NCBI RefSeq assembly: GCF_900094625.1
Contig: NZ_FMAJ01000001.1
Span: forward strand, 310,001 to 374,000
Source: Rhizobium aethiopicum
GTDB lineage: Bacteria > Pseudomonadota > Alphaproteobacteria > Rhizobiales > Rhizobiaceae
Reading direction: 5' to 3'
Length of the DNA stretch: 64,000 nucleotides
Below, one piece after another: positions 47,961 to 58,663 of this stretch. Within the stretch, counting starts at the first letter, position 1, and every line of letters begins with the position of its first letter. Below the pieces are notes generated by a model that saw only the letters and a list, made by a program, of their open reading frames with translations, ran no database searches and was not told where the DNA came from. The translations under genes and the position numbers were made by a program.

Positions 47961-48076
47961 TGTTGAAAAAGTCTCCCTCGTCATGCTCGGCGTTGTGCCG
48001 AGCATCTAACCACCGCGATTTCCTCGTCTTAATTGGGTCGGCGCAGATCCTCGGCACAAGGCCGAGACGACGTCGC
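47961..48076. repeat. Interspersed palindromic repeat (rhizobial intergenic element)
   Basis: Two hairpins, ATGCTCGG/CCGAGCAT (47983-48005) and CTCGGC/GCCGAG (48050-48066), are themselves near-inverted copies of each other. The sequence between purB and the iron-permease-like gene matches a repeat style I recall from many Rhizobium intergenic regions. No gene lies inside it. Confidence 0.6.
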
Positions 48077-48111
48077 CGCGCTGCAAGACGCCGTGTATCG
48101 CTGCAGCCTGC

Positions 48112-49419
48112 TCAAGCGTTGCCGAAGACGCGGCGGAAGATCGTATCCACATGCTTCGTGTGATAACCGAGATCGAACTTCTCCCGAATATCCTCCTCGG
48201 AAAGTGCGGCGCGAACCTCAGCATCAGCAAGCAGTTCCTCCAGGAAATCCTTGCCCTGTTCCCACACCTTCATGGCATTGCGCTGCACGAGGCGATAAGC
48301 GTCTTCACGGGAGGTGCCGGCCTGGGTCAGCGCCAGGAGGACGCGCTGGGAGTGGACGAGGCCGCGGAACTTGTTGAGGTTCTTCTCCATGTTCTCAGGG
48401 TAGACCAGCAGCTTTTCGACGACGCCGGCCAGTCGTGCCAGGGCGAAGTCGAGGGTGACTGTGGCGTCCGGGCCGATCATGCGTTCGACCGAGGAGTGAG
48501 AGATATCGCGCTCGTGCCACAGGGCGACGTTTTCCATGGCCGGCATGGCATAGGAGCGGACCATGCGGGCAAGGCCGGTCAAGTTTTCGGTCAGCACCGG
48601 GTTACGCTTGTGCGGCATGGCCGAAGAGCCCTTCTGGCCGGGCGAGAAATATTCTTCCGCCTCCAGCACCTCGGTGCGCTGCAGGTGGCGGATTTCGGTC
48701 GCCAGCCGTTCGATGGATGAGGCGACGACGCCGAGGATGGCGAAATACATGGCGTGGCGGTCGCGCGGGATGACCTGAGTCGAGACCGGCTCGGCCTTCA
48801 GGCCCAAGGCTTCGGCCACATGCTCCTCGACGCGCGGATCGATATTGGCGAAGGTGCCGACGGCGCCCGAGATGGCGCAGGTCGCGACTTCCTCGCGGGC
48901 AGCGACCAGGCGCTGGCGGCAGCGCTCGAATTCCGCATAGGCAAGCGCCAGCTTGACGCCGAAGGTGGTGGGCTCGGCATGGATGCCGTGCGAGCGGCCG
49001 ATGGTGACCGTGTCCTTGTATTCGAAGGCACGGGTTTTCAGTGCTGCAAGCAGCCGGTCGAGATCGGCGATAAGGATGTCGGTGGCGCGCACGAGCTGAA
49101 CGTTGAAGCAGGTGTCGAGCACGTCTGACGAGGTCATGCCCTGATGGACGAAGCGTGCATCCGGGCCGACGATCTCGGCGAGATGGGTGAGGAAGGCGAT
49201 GACGTCGTGCTTGGTGACGGCCTCGATCTCATCGATGCGGGCGACGTCGAAGGTGGCGGCGCCGCCTTTCTCCCAGATCGTCCTTGCCGCCGATTTCGGA
49301 ATGACGCCGAGCTCGGCCAGCGCGTCGCAGGCATGCGCCTCGATCTCGAACCAGATGCGGAACTTGGTTTCCGGAGACCAGATGGCGACCATTTCGGGCC
49401 GGGAATAACGCGGGATCAT
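48112..49419 (-). CDS. purB: Adenylosuccinate lyase
   Basis: 435 residues. It cleaves SAICAR and adenylosuccinate, releasing fumarate. The family signature SSAMPHKRNPVLTENL is present, as are FVHQGMTSSDVLDT and TIGRSHGIHAEPTTFG with the catalytic His. The N-terminal MIPRYSRPEMVAIWSPETKF is typical. On the same strand as the purL and purCSQ genes but separate from them. Confidence 0.97.
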   Translation of the reverse strand: MIPRYSRPEMVAIWSPETKFRIWFEIEAHACDALAELGVIPKSAARTIWEKGGAATFDVARIDEIEAVTKHDVIAFLTHLAEIVGPDARFVHQGMTSSDVLDTCFNVQLVRATDILIADLDRLLAALKTRAFEYKDTVTIGRSHGIHAEPTTFGVKLALAYAEFERCRQRLVAAREEVATCAISGAVGTFANIDPRVEEHVAEALGLKAEPVSTQVIPRDRHAMYFAILGVVASSIERLATEIRHLQRTEVLEAEEYFSPGQKGSSAMPHKRNPVLTENLTGLARMVRSYAMPAMENVALWHERDISHSSVERMIGPDATVTLDFALARLAGVVEKLLVYPENMEKNLNKFRGLVHSQRVLLALTQAGTSREDAYRLVQRNAMKVWEQGKDFLEELLADAEVRAALSEEDIREKFDLGYHTKHVDTIFRRVFGNA

Positions 49420-49563
49420 GGGCGGCTGCCTTCACTTCAAGAGGTTTACTTCGATTTGTCTCGCGCAATTCCTGGGAAAGCTGCTTCGCGTTTTTCGGGG
49501 AAAACCGATCGGCACTTTACTGAAATTGCTTTAGCGCCCCTGTAGCAAAGACGGACGGCAATC

Positions 49564-50049
49564 TCAACGCATGCGTTTGGCAAGATGATAGCTGCTGACG
49601 AACAGGCAGACGAGGCCGAGCGGCAGGAACAAGCGAAGGCCGATTACCAGGAACTGGTAGACGGCGCTGATGCTGGTGAAGACGAACTGGATGGCCCAGA
49701 CGATACTGCCGACGGGCGCGTGCCAGCGCGAATAGAAGATGCGATACTCCATCGCAAACAGGAAGGCGGTCATCAGGATCGTGGCTGTCGTCAGCGTCAC
49801 GAAGAAGGCGGCAAAGCGAGCTTCCAGCGGCCTGTTATGGGCAAAAAAGCGGGCGACCGGCAGGGCGAAGGGCCAGGAGAGCACGCCACCGAGGAAATAA
49901 AGTGCGGCGACCTCGGCAAGCCGGCTGGTCTGCAGACCGTTGCGGAGGTAAAGGCCGAGCATGGCGGCGGCGAGCATCTGCATGCCCCAGAGCAATGCGC
50001 CGGCAAAGAGATCGGAGGCGGGCGGCTTTGCCGCCCTTAGACGATCCAT
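49564..50049 (-). CDS. Hypothetical integral membrane protein
   Basis: 161 residues from ATG 50049, with about four membrane segments (near residues 15-35, 40-60, 80-105 and 110-155). No known motif. A TTG five codons earlier is also possible; neither start has a clear ribosome site. It lies 17 bases after the DUF2259-like gene and probably belongs to the rpe operon. Confidence 0.65.
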   Translation of the reverse strand: MDRLRAAKPPASDLFAGALLWGMQMLAAAMLGLYLRNGLQTSRLAEVAALYFLGGVLSWPFALPVARFFAHNRPLEARFAAFFVTLTTATILMTAFLFAMEYRIFYSRWHAPVGSIVWAIQFVFTSISAVYQFLVIGLRLFLPLGLVCLFVSSYHLAKRMR

Positions 50050-50066
50050 CCTGGGGCGATCCAAGT

Positions 50067-50792
50067 TCAGGGATGAACTGGAACGGCGATCCAGCGTCCG
50101 TTCCTCTCCGCATCGAAGGCCAGGACGAGGGCGATGTGAACTTGGTTTCCGCCTTCCGGCTGGTAGACCATCGCGCCGCCGATCCGGTATTCCACCGAAC
50201 AGGCGCGCTCTGCCGGAACGGCGGTGGCCTGGCGGGCCGCCTGACGGTTCGGGGCACCCTCCTTTTCGATCATCTGCAGGCTGAAGCCGATGATGCGTTT
50301 ATCGATAGCGGCGCATTCCTTGGGCGTCGGCACGGGCATCTCGCCGAGCGAGAGCGTATAAGGCGATTTCGGCGGTCCGTCGGTCGCAAGCGTGGTGTAG
50401 CGAAGCGTTTTCGAGGGAGAGCCGAGCTCGGTCGGCGGGTTGAAGGCGGCAATCAGGCCGGGATTGGTCAGGAGATCGTATTTGTCCATCTGGCTGCGCG
50501 CTGCCGTCAGGTTCTGCCGCCGCGCCTTGGAGAGATTGGCGTCCTTCTCGGTCAGTTCGGTGCGGAAGGGCGTGCCGTCGAGATACTGACCGTTGCCGGT
50601 ATCGATGAAATAGGTGTTGGAGTAGGGCGCGCTGCCGCCTGCCTCGATTCCGAATTCCTGAAATGCGAAGACCTTGCCGTCGGCGGAAAAGCCGATCGGT
50701 TGAATGCTGGCAATGTCGCCGGCCAGCGACATGCCCGGCAGGCCGGCAATTGCGGCGGCAAGCATGCCACCCATCATCAGACGCTTCTTCAT
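50067..50792 (-). CDS. DUF2259-family secreted protein
   Basis: 241 residues. The N-terminus is a signal peptide (ending GMSLAGD, ~residue 24). The mature part contains the predicted periplasmic domain of the DUF2259 family: GFSADGKVFAFQEFGI and YSNTYFIDT early, and VHIALVLAFDAERNGRWIAVPV at the C-terminus. Function unknown. It overlaps rpe by 4 bases, so translation is coupled to it. Confidence 0.8.
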   Translation of the reverse strand: MKKRLMMGGMLAAAIAGLPGMSLAGDIASIQPIGFSADGKVFAFQEFGIEAGGSAPYSNTYFIDTGNGQYLDGTPFRTELTEKDANLSKARRQNLTAARSQMDKYDLLTNPGLIAAFNPPTELGSPSKTLRYTTLATDGPPKSPYTLSLGEMPVPTPKECAAIDKRIIGFSLQMIEKEGAPNRQAARQATAVPAERACSVEYRIGGAMVYQPEGGNQVHIALVLAFDAERNGRWIAVPVHP

Positions 50793-51466
50793 GCTCGTGC
50801 CCCTTCGGCTGCCTGACGCAGACCGGCGACGGTCTTGCGGTACTCCTCGACCGTACCGCCCTTGAAAATTGCAGAGCCTGCGACGAGAACGTTGGCGCCG
50901 GCGCGTGCGATAGCCGGCGCCGTTTCCATTGTGACGCCGCCGTCGACTTCGAGTTCGATCGGGCGGTCACCGATCAGTGATTTCGCGGCGGCTATCTTGG
51001 CCGTCATCGCCGGAATGAATTTCTGGCCGCCGAACCCTGGGTTGACGGACATTATCAAGATGAGGTCGACGTCATCGAGCACGTTCTCGATGGCGCTGAG
51101 TGGCGTCGCTGGATTGATCGTCACGCCGACCTTCTTGCCGAGATTGCGGATGGTCTGCAGCGAGCGGTGCAGATGCGGCCCGGCTTCGGAATGGACGGTG
51201 ATGCGATCGCAGCCGGCTTTGGCGAAGGCTTCGAGATAGTCGTCGACTGGAGAGATCATCAGATGGCAGTCGAAGGCGGCTGATGTGTAGGACCGCAGCG
51301 ACTTGATGACATCGGGACCGAAGGAGATGTTCGGCACGAAGTGTCCGTCCATCACGTCGAGGTGGATCCAGTCTGCGCCGGCGGCCGTGACGTCGCGCAC
51401 CTCCTCGCCGAGCCTGGCGAAATCCGCCGCGAGGATCGAAGGGGCAATGCGAATAGGCAGCGTCAT
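50789..51466 (-). CDS. rpe: Ribulose-phosphate 3-epimerase
   Basis: 225 residues. TIM barrel that interconverts ribulose 5-phosphate and xylulose 5-phosphate. The metal and catalytic residues sit in IHLDVMDGHFVPNISFGP and FDCHLMI, and the phosphate-binding end reads EVDGGVTMETAP. ATG 51466 with GGGAG about 9 bases upstream; a TTG one codon earlier is less likely. First gene of a three-gene unit. Confidence 0.95.
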   Translation of the reverse strand: MTLPIRIAPSILAADFARLGEEVRDVTAAGADWIHLDVMDGHFVPNISFGPDVIKSLRSYTSAAFDCHLMISPVDDYLEAFAKAGCDRITVHSEAGPHLHRSLQTIRNLGKKVGVTINPATPLSAIENVLDDVDLILIMSVNPGFGGQKFIPAMTAKIAAAKSLIGDRPIELEVDGGVTMETAPAIARAGANVLVAGSAIFKGGTVEEYRKTVAGLRQAAEGARA

Positions 51467-51530
51467 CAAGTCTTACTCCCGTGTGGGCGCCATCTGCGCA
51501 CGGCGCCGGAAATTCATGGCTGGCAGCCGC

Positions 51531-52613
51531 TCATTGCGTCGGCGCAGCCGGTGGAAAAAAGCCATTGCCCCGCCATTCGAGCAGGCGGTAGGGATTTTGC
51601 GAAAGCTCGTGTGCACCGGTGAAGGCGACGGCGCCGACCGGTGTCTGGAACGTCGTGCCGACAAGGGTCTCCAGCAGCGGTTTGCCGGCGGCAGCGGCGG
51701 CTTCCACCGCTTGACCGGCAATCAGGGCCGCCGCCAGCGACGGCAGGACATAACCTTCAGGCTCGGTGCCTTTGGCGCGCAACGCCTCGGCCGCCGGCCT
51801 ACCTTCGGGCAGAAGGGTATATTCGGGCAGGACCACGGCACGCACGCCGGGCGCCAACGGCAGCGGCTGGTCGGCAGCGCGCATGGCATCGCCGCCGAGG
51901 ATCGACAGCGGAATGTTTTCCGCCTCGGCGTCGCGGGCGATAACGGCGACGTCGTTGCGATCACCGCCGACGAAGACCCTGGTGGCGCCGGCCCGTTTCA
52001 GGCGACGCACGAGGGCAATCTGCTGCTCCTGGCCCGGACGATAAGTATCTGTGAAAACCGGCTTCAAGCCATTCTGCTCCAGCGCATTGCGCACCGCTTC
52101 CGTCAGTTCGCGGCCATGAATGGTGCCGTCCTCGATCAGGGCGATCGGATCGGCCGCCCAGTCCTTGAGTATCACCTCGATGATCTTTGCCGCCTCAGTG
52201 CCGTCGGCAGGCGCCAAGCGGAAGAGCGGCCAGCCGTTTTTCAGCGCATCCTCCATCAGGATGCGCGACCGTACTGAAACGGTGATCGCCGGAATATTGG
52301 CGTCCTTCAGCTTCGGCAGCGCGCCTTCCAGCGTTTCGCTACAGAGAAAGCCGACCGCGATCTGTACCTTGGCATTGACGAGCGCATCGGCGACCGCCGC
52401 GCCACCATTGTCCTCGCAGGTGTCGTTTATGGCGACGAGCGTGTTTCCCGACTGCTGGATCTCGAAGCCGGCGCCGGCGGCAATCTGCGTGCCGAGCAAG
52501 CCGAGCGCACCACCCTGCGGGGCGACGACGCCGATCGTCACGCCGGCCGCATGGCCTTGCGCCGCCGCTACCAGCAGCGTCAGAAAGGCTGCTATGCCAC
52601 GCAGGTTGATCAT
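51531..52613 (-). CDS. Branched-chain amino-acid-type periplasmic binding protein
   Basis: 360 residues. Signal peptide ~1-23 (AAQGHAAG), then a type I periplasmic-binding fold: GVTIGVVAPQGGALGLLGTQIAAGAGFEIQ and LKDWAADPIALIEDGTIHGRELTEAV. It resembles LivJ-like proteins. No permease or ATPase is adjacent, so it may be an orphan component or a chemoreceptor partner. Ligand unknown. Confidence 0.85.
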   Translation of the reverse strand: MINLRGIAAFLTLLVAAAQGHAAGVTIGVVAPQGGALGLLGTQIAAGAGFEIQQSGNTLVAINDTCEDNGGAAVADALVNAKVQIAVGFLCSETLEGALPKLKDANIPAITVSVRSRILMEDALKNGWPLFRLAPADGTEAAKIIEVILKDWAADPIALIEDGTIHGRELTEAVRNALEQNGLKPVFTDTYRPGQEQQIALVRRLKRAGATRVFVGGDRNDVAVIARDAEAENIPLSILGGDAMRAADQPLPLAPGVRAVVLPEYTLLPEGRPAAEALRAKGTEPEGYVLPSLAAALIAGQAVEAAAAAGKPLLETLVGTTFQTPVGAVAFTGAHELSQNPYRLLEWRGNGFFPPAAPTQ

Positions 52614-52891
52614 GAAAGGCGGAGATCCCTAGCCATCGTCCATGCCCTTTTATCCGCAAGGTCGCAATCGTCAAAGAAAAACAAGCGCAACCCGACGCTT
52701 TTCACCGGTCCTATTGTAGAAAAGGTAACCGATGCTCGCCATATTGGCGCGATAGCAAGTCGAACTACGGCGTCAGGCGTCATTTCAGTCGCGCAAAGGA
52801 CACTGTAGCATTTTGAATTGCTGCATAGTTCTCCTTAAATCGATCCCGATTTAAGGAATGACGCAGGCAGAAGAGCGCGCGGGAGAAGCAC

Positions 52892-53386
52892 GTGTTGAAC
52901 AGGCAGCATATCGATCCCGGCCTTTATCGCGATGCCATGAGCCGTTATGCCGGCCATGTGCAGCTCGTGACGACGGTAATGGAAGGCATGCGCCGCGGCG
53001 TCACCATCACCGCCGCCTGCTCGGTTTCGGACAATCCCGCTTCGGTGCTGATTTGCCTCAACAACACCAATCCGAAGAACGACATTTTTTTCCGCAGCGG
53101 CATCTTCGTGCTCAACACGCTCGGCGCCCATCACCAGGCAGTCGCTGACGCTTTCTCCGGGCGCACCGCGCTTGCCGATGAAGAGCGTTTCGCCAGCGCC
53201 CGTTTCGACAAGCTCGTCACCGGCGCGCCCGTCCTTGCCGATGCGCTTGCCTCCTTCGACTGCCGGGTGACCGATATCAAGGAAATGCCGACGCACAATG
53301 TCATCTTCGGCGAAGTCGCCGCCGTCCGCTTCAGCGAAAAGCATCCGGCTCTCATCTATTTGAACCGGGATTATCACACGCTCTAA
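52892..53386 (+). CDS. Flavin reductase-family protein (FMN-binding split barrel)
   Basis: 164 residues. The split-barrel FMN-binding family is shown by the YAGHVQLVTTVMEG start and GVTITAACSVSDNPASVLICLNNTN, then FVLNTLGAHHQAVADAFSG. It gives reduced FMN to a two-component monooxygenase. No partner is nearby. GTG start 52892, with GGGAGAAG upstream. Confidence 0.88.
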   Translation: MLNRQHIDPGLYRDAMSRYAGHVQLVTTVMEGMRRGVTITAACSVSDNPASVLICLNNTNPKNDIFFRSGIFVLNTLGAHHQAVADAFSGRTALADEERFASARFDKLVTGAPVLADALASFDCRVTDIKEMPTHNVIFGEVAAVRFSEKHPALIYLNRDYHTL

Positions 53387-53417
53387 TTGGGGCTGGCGGG
53401 AAACGAGGAAACAGAGA

Positions 53418-53738
53418 ATGGACAATGCCGGGATCGAGGAAATGTTTCAGGGACTTGGCCCCGTCACGATCAAGCGCATGTTCGGCGGCAAGGGAATTTA
53501 TCATCTCGGGCGTATCGTCGCGGTCGAAGTGCGCGATGAAATGCTGCTGAAAGCTGACGAGACGAGCGCACCGGAATTTGCCGCCGCCGGCGCCACGCAA
53601 TGGGCCTATGAAGGCAAGAAGGGCAAGCCGGTGAAGATGCCCTATTGGTCGATCCCCGAAGAGGCCTACGACGATCCCGATCTGATGGCGAAATGGGTGC
53701 GGCTGGCCTATCAGGCAGCGCTTCGCGCCGATAGCTAA
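53418..53738 (+). CDS. TfoX N-terminal domain protein
   Basis: 106 residues. It holds only the TfoX N-terminal domain (VTIKRMFGGKGIYHLGRIVAVEV...MLLKADETSAPEFAAAGATQ). Full-length TfoX/Sxy regulates competence, but single-domain forms of alphaproteobacteria have no known role. Its stop TAA overlaps the stop of the convergent NUDIX gene (the shared bases CTAA). Confidence 0.88.
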   Translation: MDNAGIEEMFQGLGPVTIKRMFGGKGIYHLGRIVAVEVRDEMLLKADETSAPEFAAAGATQWAYEGKKGKPVKMPYWSIPEEAYDDPDLMAKWVRLAYQAALRADS

Positions 53739-54157
53739 CCGCGTTTGATCGCGGGGAGCGCTGAAATCGCCGCCTTGGTGAAGGCAGACAACGGCTCGGG
53801 TAATTCGTTCAGGGGAAACCAACCGAAAGCCGAAAGCTTGTCGGGTTCGGTCAATTGCGGCTCGCCCTCGACGTCGCAGGCGAGATAGAGAAGTGAAATC
53901 CAGTGCTGACGGTCGGTATCGATGATCTGTTCGGTCATGCCGATCCGCTCGATCCGTCCGATTTTGAGACCGGTTTCTTCTTCGGCCTCGCGGCGGGCCG
54001 CTTGCTCTGCCGGCTCCATGTGATCGACCTTGCCGCCGACGATGTTCCAATAACCGGCTTCCGGCGCTTTCACACGCTTATAAAGCAGAACCTTGGCGTC
54101 GCGCAGAATCACCAGGCCGACGCCGAAGCCCGGAAAGTCGAGTCCGGGCTTGCCCAT
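53735..54157 (-). CDS. NUDIX hydrolase
   Basis: 140 residues. The NUDIX box GKVDHMEPAEQAARREAEEETGL matches the full consensus GX5EX7REUXEEXGU. It would hydrolyse a nucleoside-diphosphate-linked compound; substrate unknown. Start chosen at ATG 54157; an in-frame start ten codons earlier is also possible. It lies just after the DEAD-box gene on the same strand. Confidence 0.92.
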   Translation of the reverse strand: MGKPGLDFPGFGVGLVILRDAKVLLYKRVKAPEAGYWNIVGGKVDHMEPAEQAARREAEEETGLKIGRIERIGMTEQIIDTDRQHWISLLYLACDVEGEPQLTEPDKLSAFGWFPLNELPEPLSAFTKAAISALPAIKRG

Positions 54158-54164
54158 TGGATGT

Positions 54165-55664
<1,500 letters not shown>

Positions 55665-55821
55665 AGGGAAAACAGTTTCCGTTCCGGTTCGGCCGAGCTC
55701 TGAACGAGTCGGCGGGATTGCATGCCGCAATGCAGCGCGACATAGCCCCGAATGGCCGGCAAGTCAAGAAATAGAGAGGCCGCACCCGGTGCAGAGTGAA
55801 GCTTTGGTTACCGGGCGGGTA

Positions 55822-57135
55822 TTACTTGATATAGGTGGCGAGTTTAAGGCCGGCATTCATGAAATATACTGGATCGATGGCTCGGCCATTCTGCCGCACT
55901 TCATAATGCAGGTGCGTGCCGGTCGAGCGGCCGGTGCTGCCGGCAAGGCCGATGACGTCGTTGCGGTCGACCGTATCGCCGGCCGTGACCAGGACTTGGG
56001 ACATGTGGCCGTAGCGCGTCGAGATGCCGTTGCCGTGATCGATCTCGATCATATTGCCGTAACCGCCTGTCCAGCCGGCTGATATCACCTTGCCGGGCGC
56101 CGTCGGGCGGATCTTTTCGCCCGGCGAAAAGCGGAAGTCGACGCCGGAATGCAGCGCCAGGCGGCCGAGGAAAGGGTCGCGGCGGTTGCCGAAGGGGCTG
56201 GTCATTTCCTTGCCGACGGCGGGGTTGCGGAAGGGCAGGGATTCGGCGGTGCTGCGCACAGCTTCCAGCCGTGTCAGTGCGCCGTCGAGAGCGATCAGCG
56301 AATTGTTGAAATCGTCATTGCTCTCCGGCTCGACGAAGGGGCCGCCAACGGCGCTGTTATCTTCGTCCTGCTTGACAGCGGTCTCGGGCATGGGAATCTT
56401 GAACCGCGTCAGCACGCTCTCGATGGCATTGGCGGCGTTGCCGGCGTCGCTCGTGAGCTGCTCGATGCGGTTGCGCTGGTCCTGTTCAACGTCCTTCAGC
56501 GACAGCGTCACCTTGGAGAAGATGCGGTCGGCGCGGTCGCCGACCGTCTCCGTGGCCGGCACGTAGGCAAGAGTCGTATTGTCGGGAGTGGCATCGGCTG
56601 GTGCGCCGCTTGCCAGCTGTTTCTCGATCGCCTCTATGCCGCTTTCGCCGAGCGAAGCGCGCTTGTCCTTAATGGCGGGGGCATAGGATTGCGCAGGCAA
56701 AGACGGCGCGCTGTCCCTATCCTTAAGCCCGGAGCTTTCGGCCCGGTCGAGCAGGTTGTCGAGCTTGCCGTGGCGTGAGGTGAGCGCCATCTGCTGCTCC
56801 ATCAGCTTGTCGACCTTGTCTTCCACCACCTGCTGGTCGAGAAGCTGGCGGGAGGTGATGCGATCGACCTGGGCGCGAAGGGCGGCGATGCGGTCCTCGT
56901 AGTCGTGCTGCATGCGGGCCTGGCGCGCCATGGTGGCGCCGATCAGGTCGTCGCGCAGCACGAGATAGGAGGTCGCCAAGAGATAGCCGATGGAAAAGAC
57001 ACCGACGAAGCAGAAGGCGAGGGCGGCCATCCACGGCCGAACCGTCATGTGGCGGACTTTGTCACCACTTGCCAGGATCAGAATATGTTCCTGGGCCCGC
57101 TTGCCGAATACCCGGTGCTGATGTCCGCCGTTCAC
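55822..57135 (-). CDS. M23-family (LytM) peptidoglycan metallopeptidase with membrane anchor
   Basis: 437 residues. A single membrane segment (~36-60) is followed by a coiled-coil region (~70-130) and a C-terminal LytM domain. The zinc ligands are H329 and D333 (HSGVDF) with H410 of HLHYE. GTG start 57135, with GGGAGA upstream. It should cleave or regulate peptidoglycan peptide bonds in the periplasm. The coiled coil resembles EnvC/NlpD-like activators. Confidence 0.9.
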   Translation of the reverse strand: MNGGHQHRVFGKRAQEHILILASGDKVRHMTVRPWMAALAFCFVGVFSIGYLLATSYLVLRDDLIGATMARQARMQHDYEDRIAALRAQVDRITSRQLLDQQVVEDKVDKLMEQQMALTSRHGKLDNLLDRAESSGLKDRDSAPSLPAQSYAPAIKDKRASLGESGIEAIEKQLASGAPADATPDNTTLAYVPATETVGDRADRIFSKVTLSLKDVEQDQRNRIEQLTSDAGNAANAIESVLTRFKIPMPETAVKQDEDNSAVGGPFVEPESNDDFNNSLIALDGALTRLEAVRSTAESLPFRNPAVGKEMTSPFGNRRDPFLGRLALHSGVDFRFSPGEKIRPTAPGKVISAGWTGGYGNMIEIDHGNGISTRYGHMSQVLVTAGDTVDRNDVIGLAGSTGRSTGTHLHYEVRQNGRAIDPVYFMNAGLKLATYIK

Positions 57136-57240
57136 GCAGGCTCTCCCGAATGATGCTCTACGCCTCTTTCGGAAAATTAGACACGTTTATGGTTAATGAA
57201 TGCTTTCGTTGCCGCCGTTTACGCTAGAAGATCAATCAGC

Positions 57241-58068
57241 TCAGGCATGGCTGATCGACGCCAGGGAGCGGTAGAAGGATGGCGTCAGCCCGGCCTCGGC
57301 GCGGGCGAGATCGTTGAAAGGCGGCTTCAGCGGCCCGCGGAAATTGGCGCGCACCAGCTCCTGAAAGGCCTTTGCCGGGTCGCGCTTCTCCCGCGCGCAG
57401 AGGAATCGGAACCATTTGGCGCCGACGGCGACATGACCTTTCTCGTCGTTGTAGATGACATCGAGCACCGCTGCGCTGTCGAGATCGCCCGTCTCACGCA
57501 TTTTCGCTTGCAGCGATGGCGTCACGTCGAGACCACGGGCTTCGAGAATCAGCGGCACGACGGCGAGCCTTGCCGTCAGGTCGTTGCGCGTCGAATGAGC
57601 CGCCTGCCAAAGCCCGTCATGGGCGGGAAGATCGCCGTAATCGGCGCCGAGATCGTTGAGGCGCGCGCGCACCATGCGAAAATGCTTCGCCTCCTCGAAG
57701 GCGACCTGCATCCAGCCGTCGAAGAAGGAATTGGGCACCGGTTCGGTCGCGAATCGCGCGACGATATCGAGCGCGAGATCGACGGCGTTGAGCTCGATAT
57801 GGGCAATTGCATGGAGGAGGGCGATCCGGCCCTTCAGCGTGTGCAGCGAGCGCTTTTCCACCTGGGTCGGCGGCGTCAGCACCGGTTTCTCGGGGCGACC
57901 GGGCCTCTCCGGCAGGGCCGCGTCGAGCGGTGAGCGCAGCGACACCCGGCGGGCGAACCAGCGGGTGGCGCTTTCCTGCGCAAGAGCGGTCTTACGGTCG
58001 AGGTCGGCCGAGCGGATGGCGTCGATAGCGCCGCCGCGCAGCGAGCTTATCGCGAAATCACCGGTCAC
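57241..58068 (-). CDS. Ferritin-like DUF455 protein
   Basis: 275 residues. The helical ferritin-like core has the carboxylate/His motifs HAIAHIELNAVDL, FEEAKHFRMV and NDEKGHVAVG, a di-iron pattern. Members are predicted redox or oxygenase-like proteins of unknown substrate. The GTG start overlaps the bcp stop (GTGA), so translation is coupled to the peroxiredoxin gene. Confidence 0.85.
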   Translation of the reverse strand: MTGDFAISSLRGGAIDAIRSADLDRKTALAQESATRWFARRVSLRSPLDAALPERPGRPEKPVLTPPTQVEKRSLHTLKGRIALLHAIAHIELNAVDLALDIVARFATEPVPNSFFDGWMQVAFEEAKHFRMVRARLNDLGADYGDLPAHDGLWQAAHSTRNDLTARLAVVPLILEARGLDVTPSLQAKMRETGDLDSAAVLDVIYNDEKGHVAVGAKWFRFLCAREKRDPAKAFQELVRANFRGPLKPPFNDLARAEAGLTPSFYRSLASISHA

Positions 58069-58538
58069 GCGGCCAGATTCCTGACGGCCTCGAGCACGGT
58101 CTCGGCATGGCCCTGTACCTTCACCTTCTGCCAAATCGTCGCGATCGTGCCATCCTGGCGGATGAGGAAAGTCGTGCGCTCCACGCCCATGAAGTTGCGG
58201 CCGTACATGCTCTTTTCCTTCCAGACACCGTAGGCCTGGAGCGTCGTCTTCTCTTCGTCAGAGGCGAGCGCCACCGAAAGACGGTGCTTTCTGATGAACT
58301 TGTCATGGCAGGCGGCCGAATCGGGCGACATGCCGATGACGGCGGCACCTGCTGCTTCAAACTCCGGCGCAAGCGCAGTGAAAGCCAGCGATTCGGCGGT
58401 GCAGCCCGTCGTATCATCCTTGGGATAGAAGAACAGGACGAGGGGCCGGCCGTGAAAATCGGAAAGCGAGACACGGCCGCCGCCATCGCGGGGGAGATTG
58501 AAGTCGGGGGCCAGGGCGCCGATGCCGGGAACCGCCAT
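58065..58538 (-). CDS. bcp: Peroxiredoxin, Bcp/PrxQ type
   Basis: 157 residues. The peroxidatic Cys46 is in FYPKDDTTGCTAES, the standard Bcp motif. A second Cys (AACHDKF) would be the resolving one. It reduces organic hydroperoxides using thioredoxin. The 4-base overlap with the DUF455 gene suggests a shared redox role. Confidence 0.93.
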   Translation of the reverse strand: MAVPGIGALAPDFNLPRDGGGRVSLSDFHGRPLVLFFYPKDDTTGCTAESLAFTALAPEFEAAGAAVIGMSPDSAACHDKFIRKHRLSVALASDEEKTTLQAYGVWKEKSMYGRNFMGVERTTFLIRQDGTIATIWQKVKVQGHAETVLEAVRNLAA

Positions 58539-58663
58539 TGGGAAAACCTTTCTTTTGCCGGGTTTGTGGATGACACTCTCTGTCCCCGAATTATATAGTG
58601 GACGGAAACCCGTCCAGCATAGCCGGGTTCAATTCTTCGATTTAAGGGAGAGCCCGAGGGCGC

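Noticed and set aside
47963..48163. Short forward open frame in the repeat after the iron-permease-like gene
   Set aside because: It runs through palindromic repeat sequence into the end of purB; no ribosome site.
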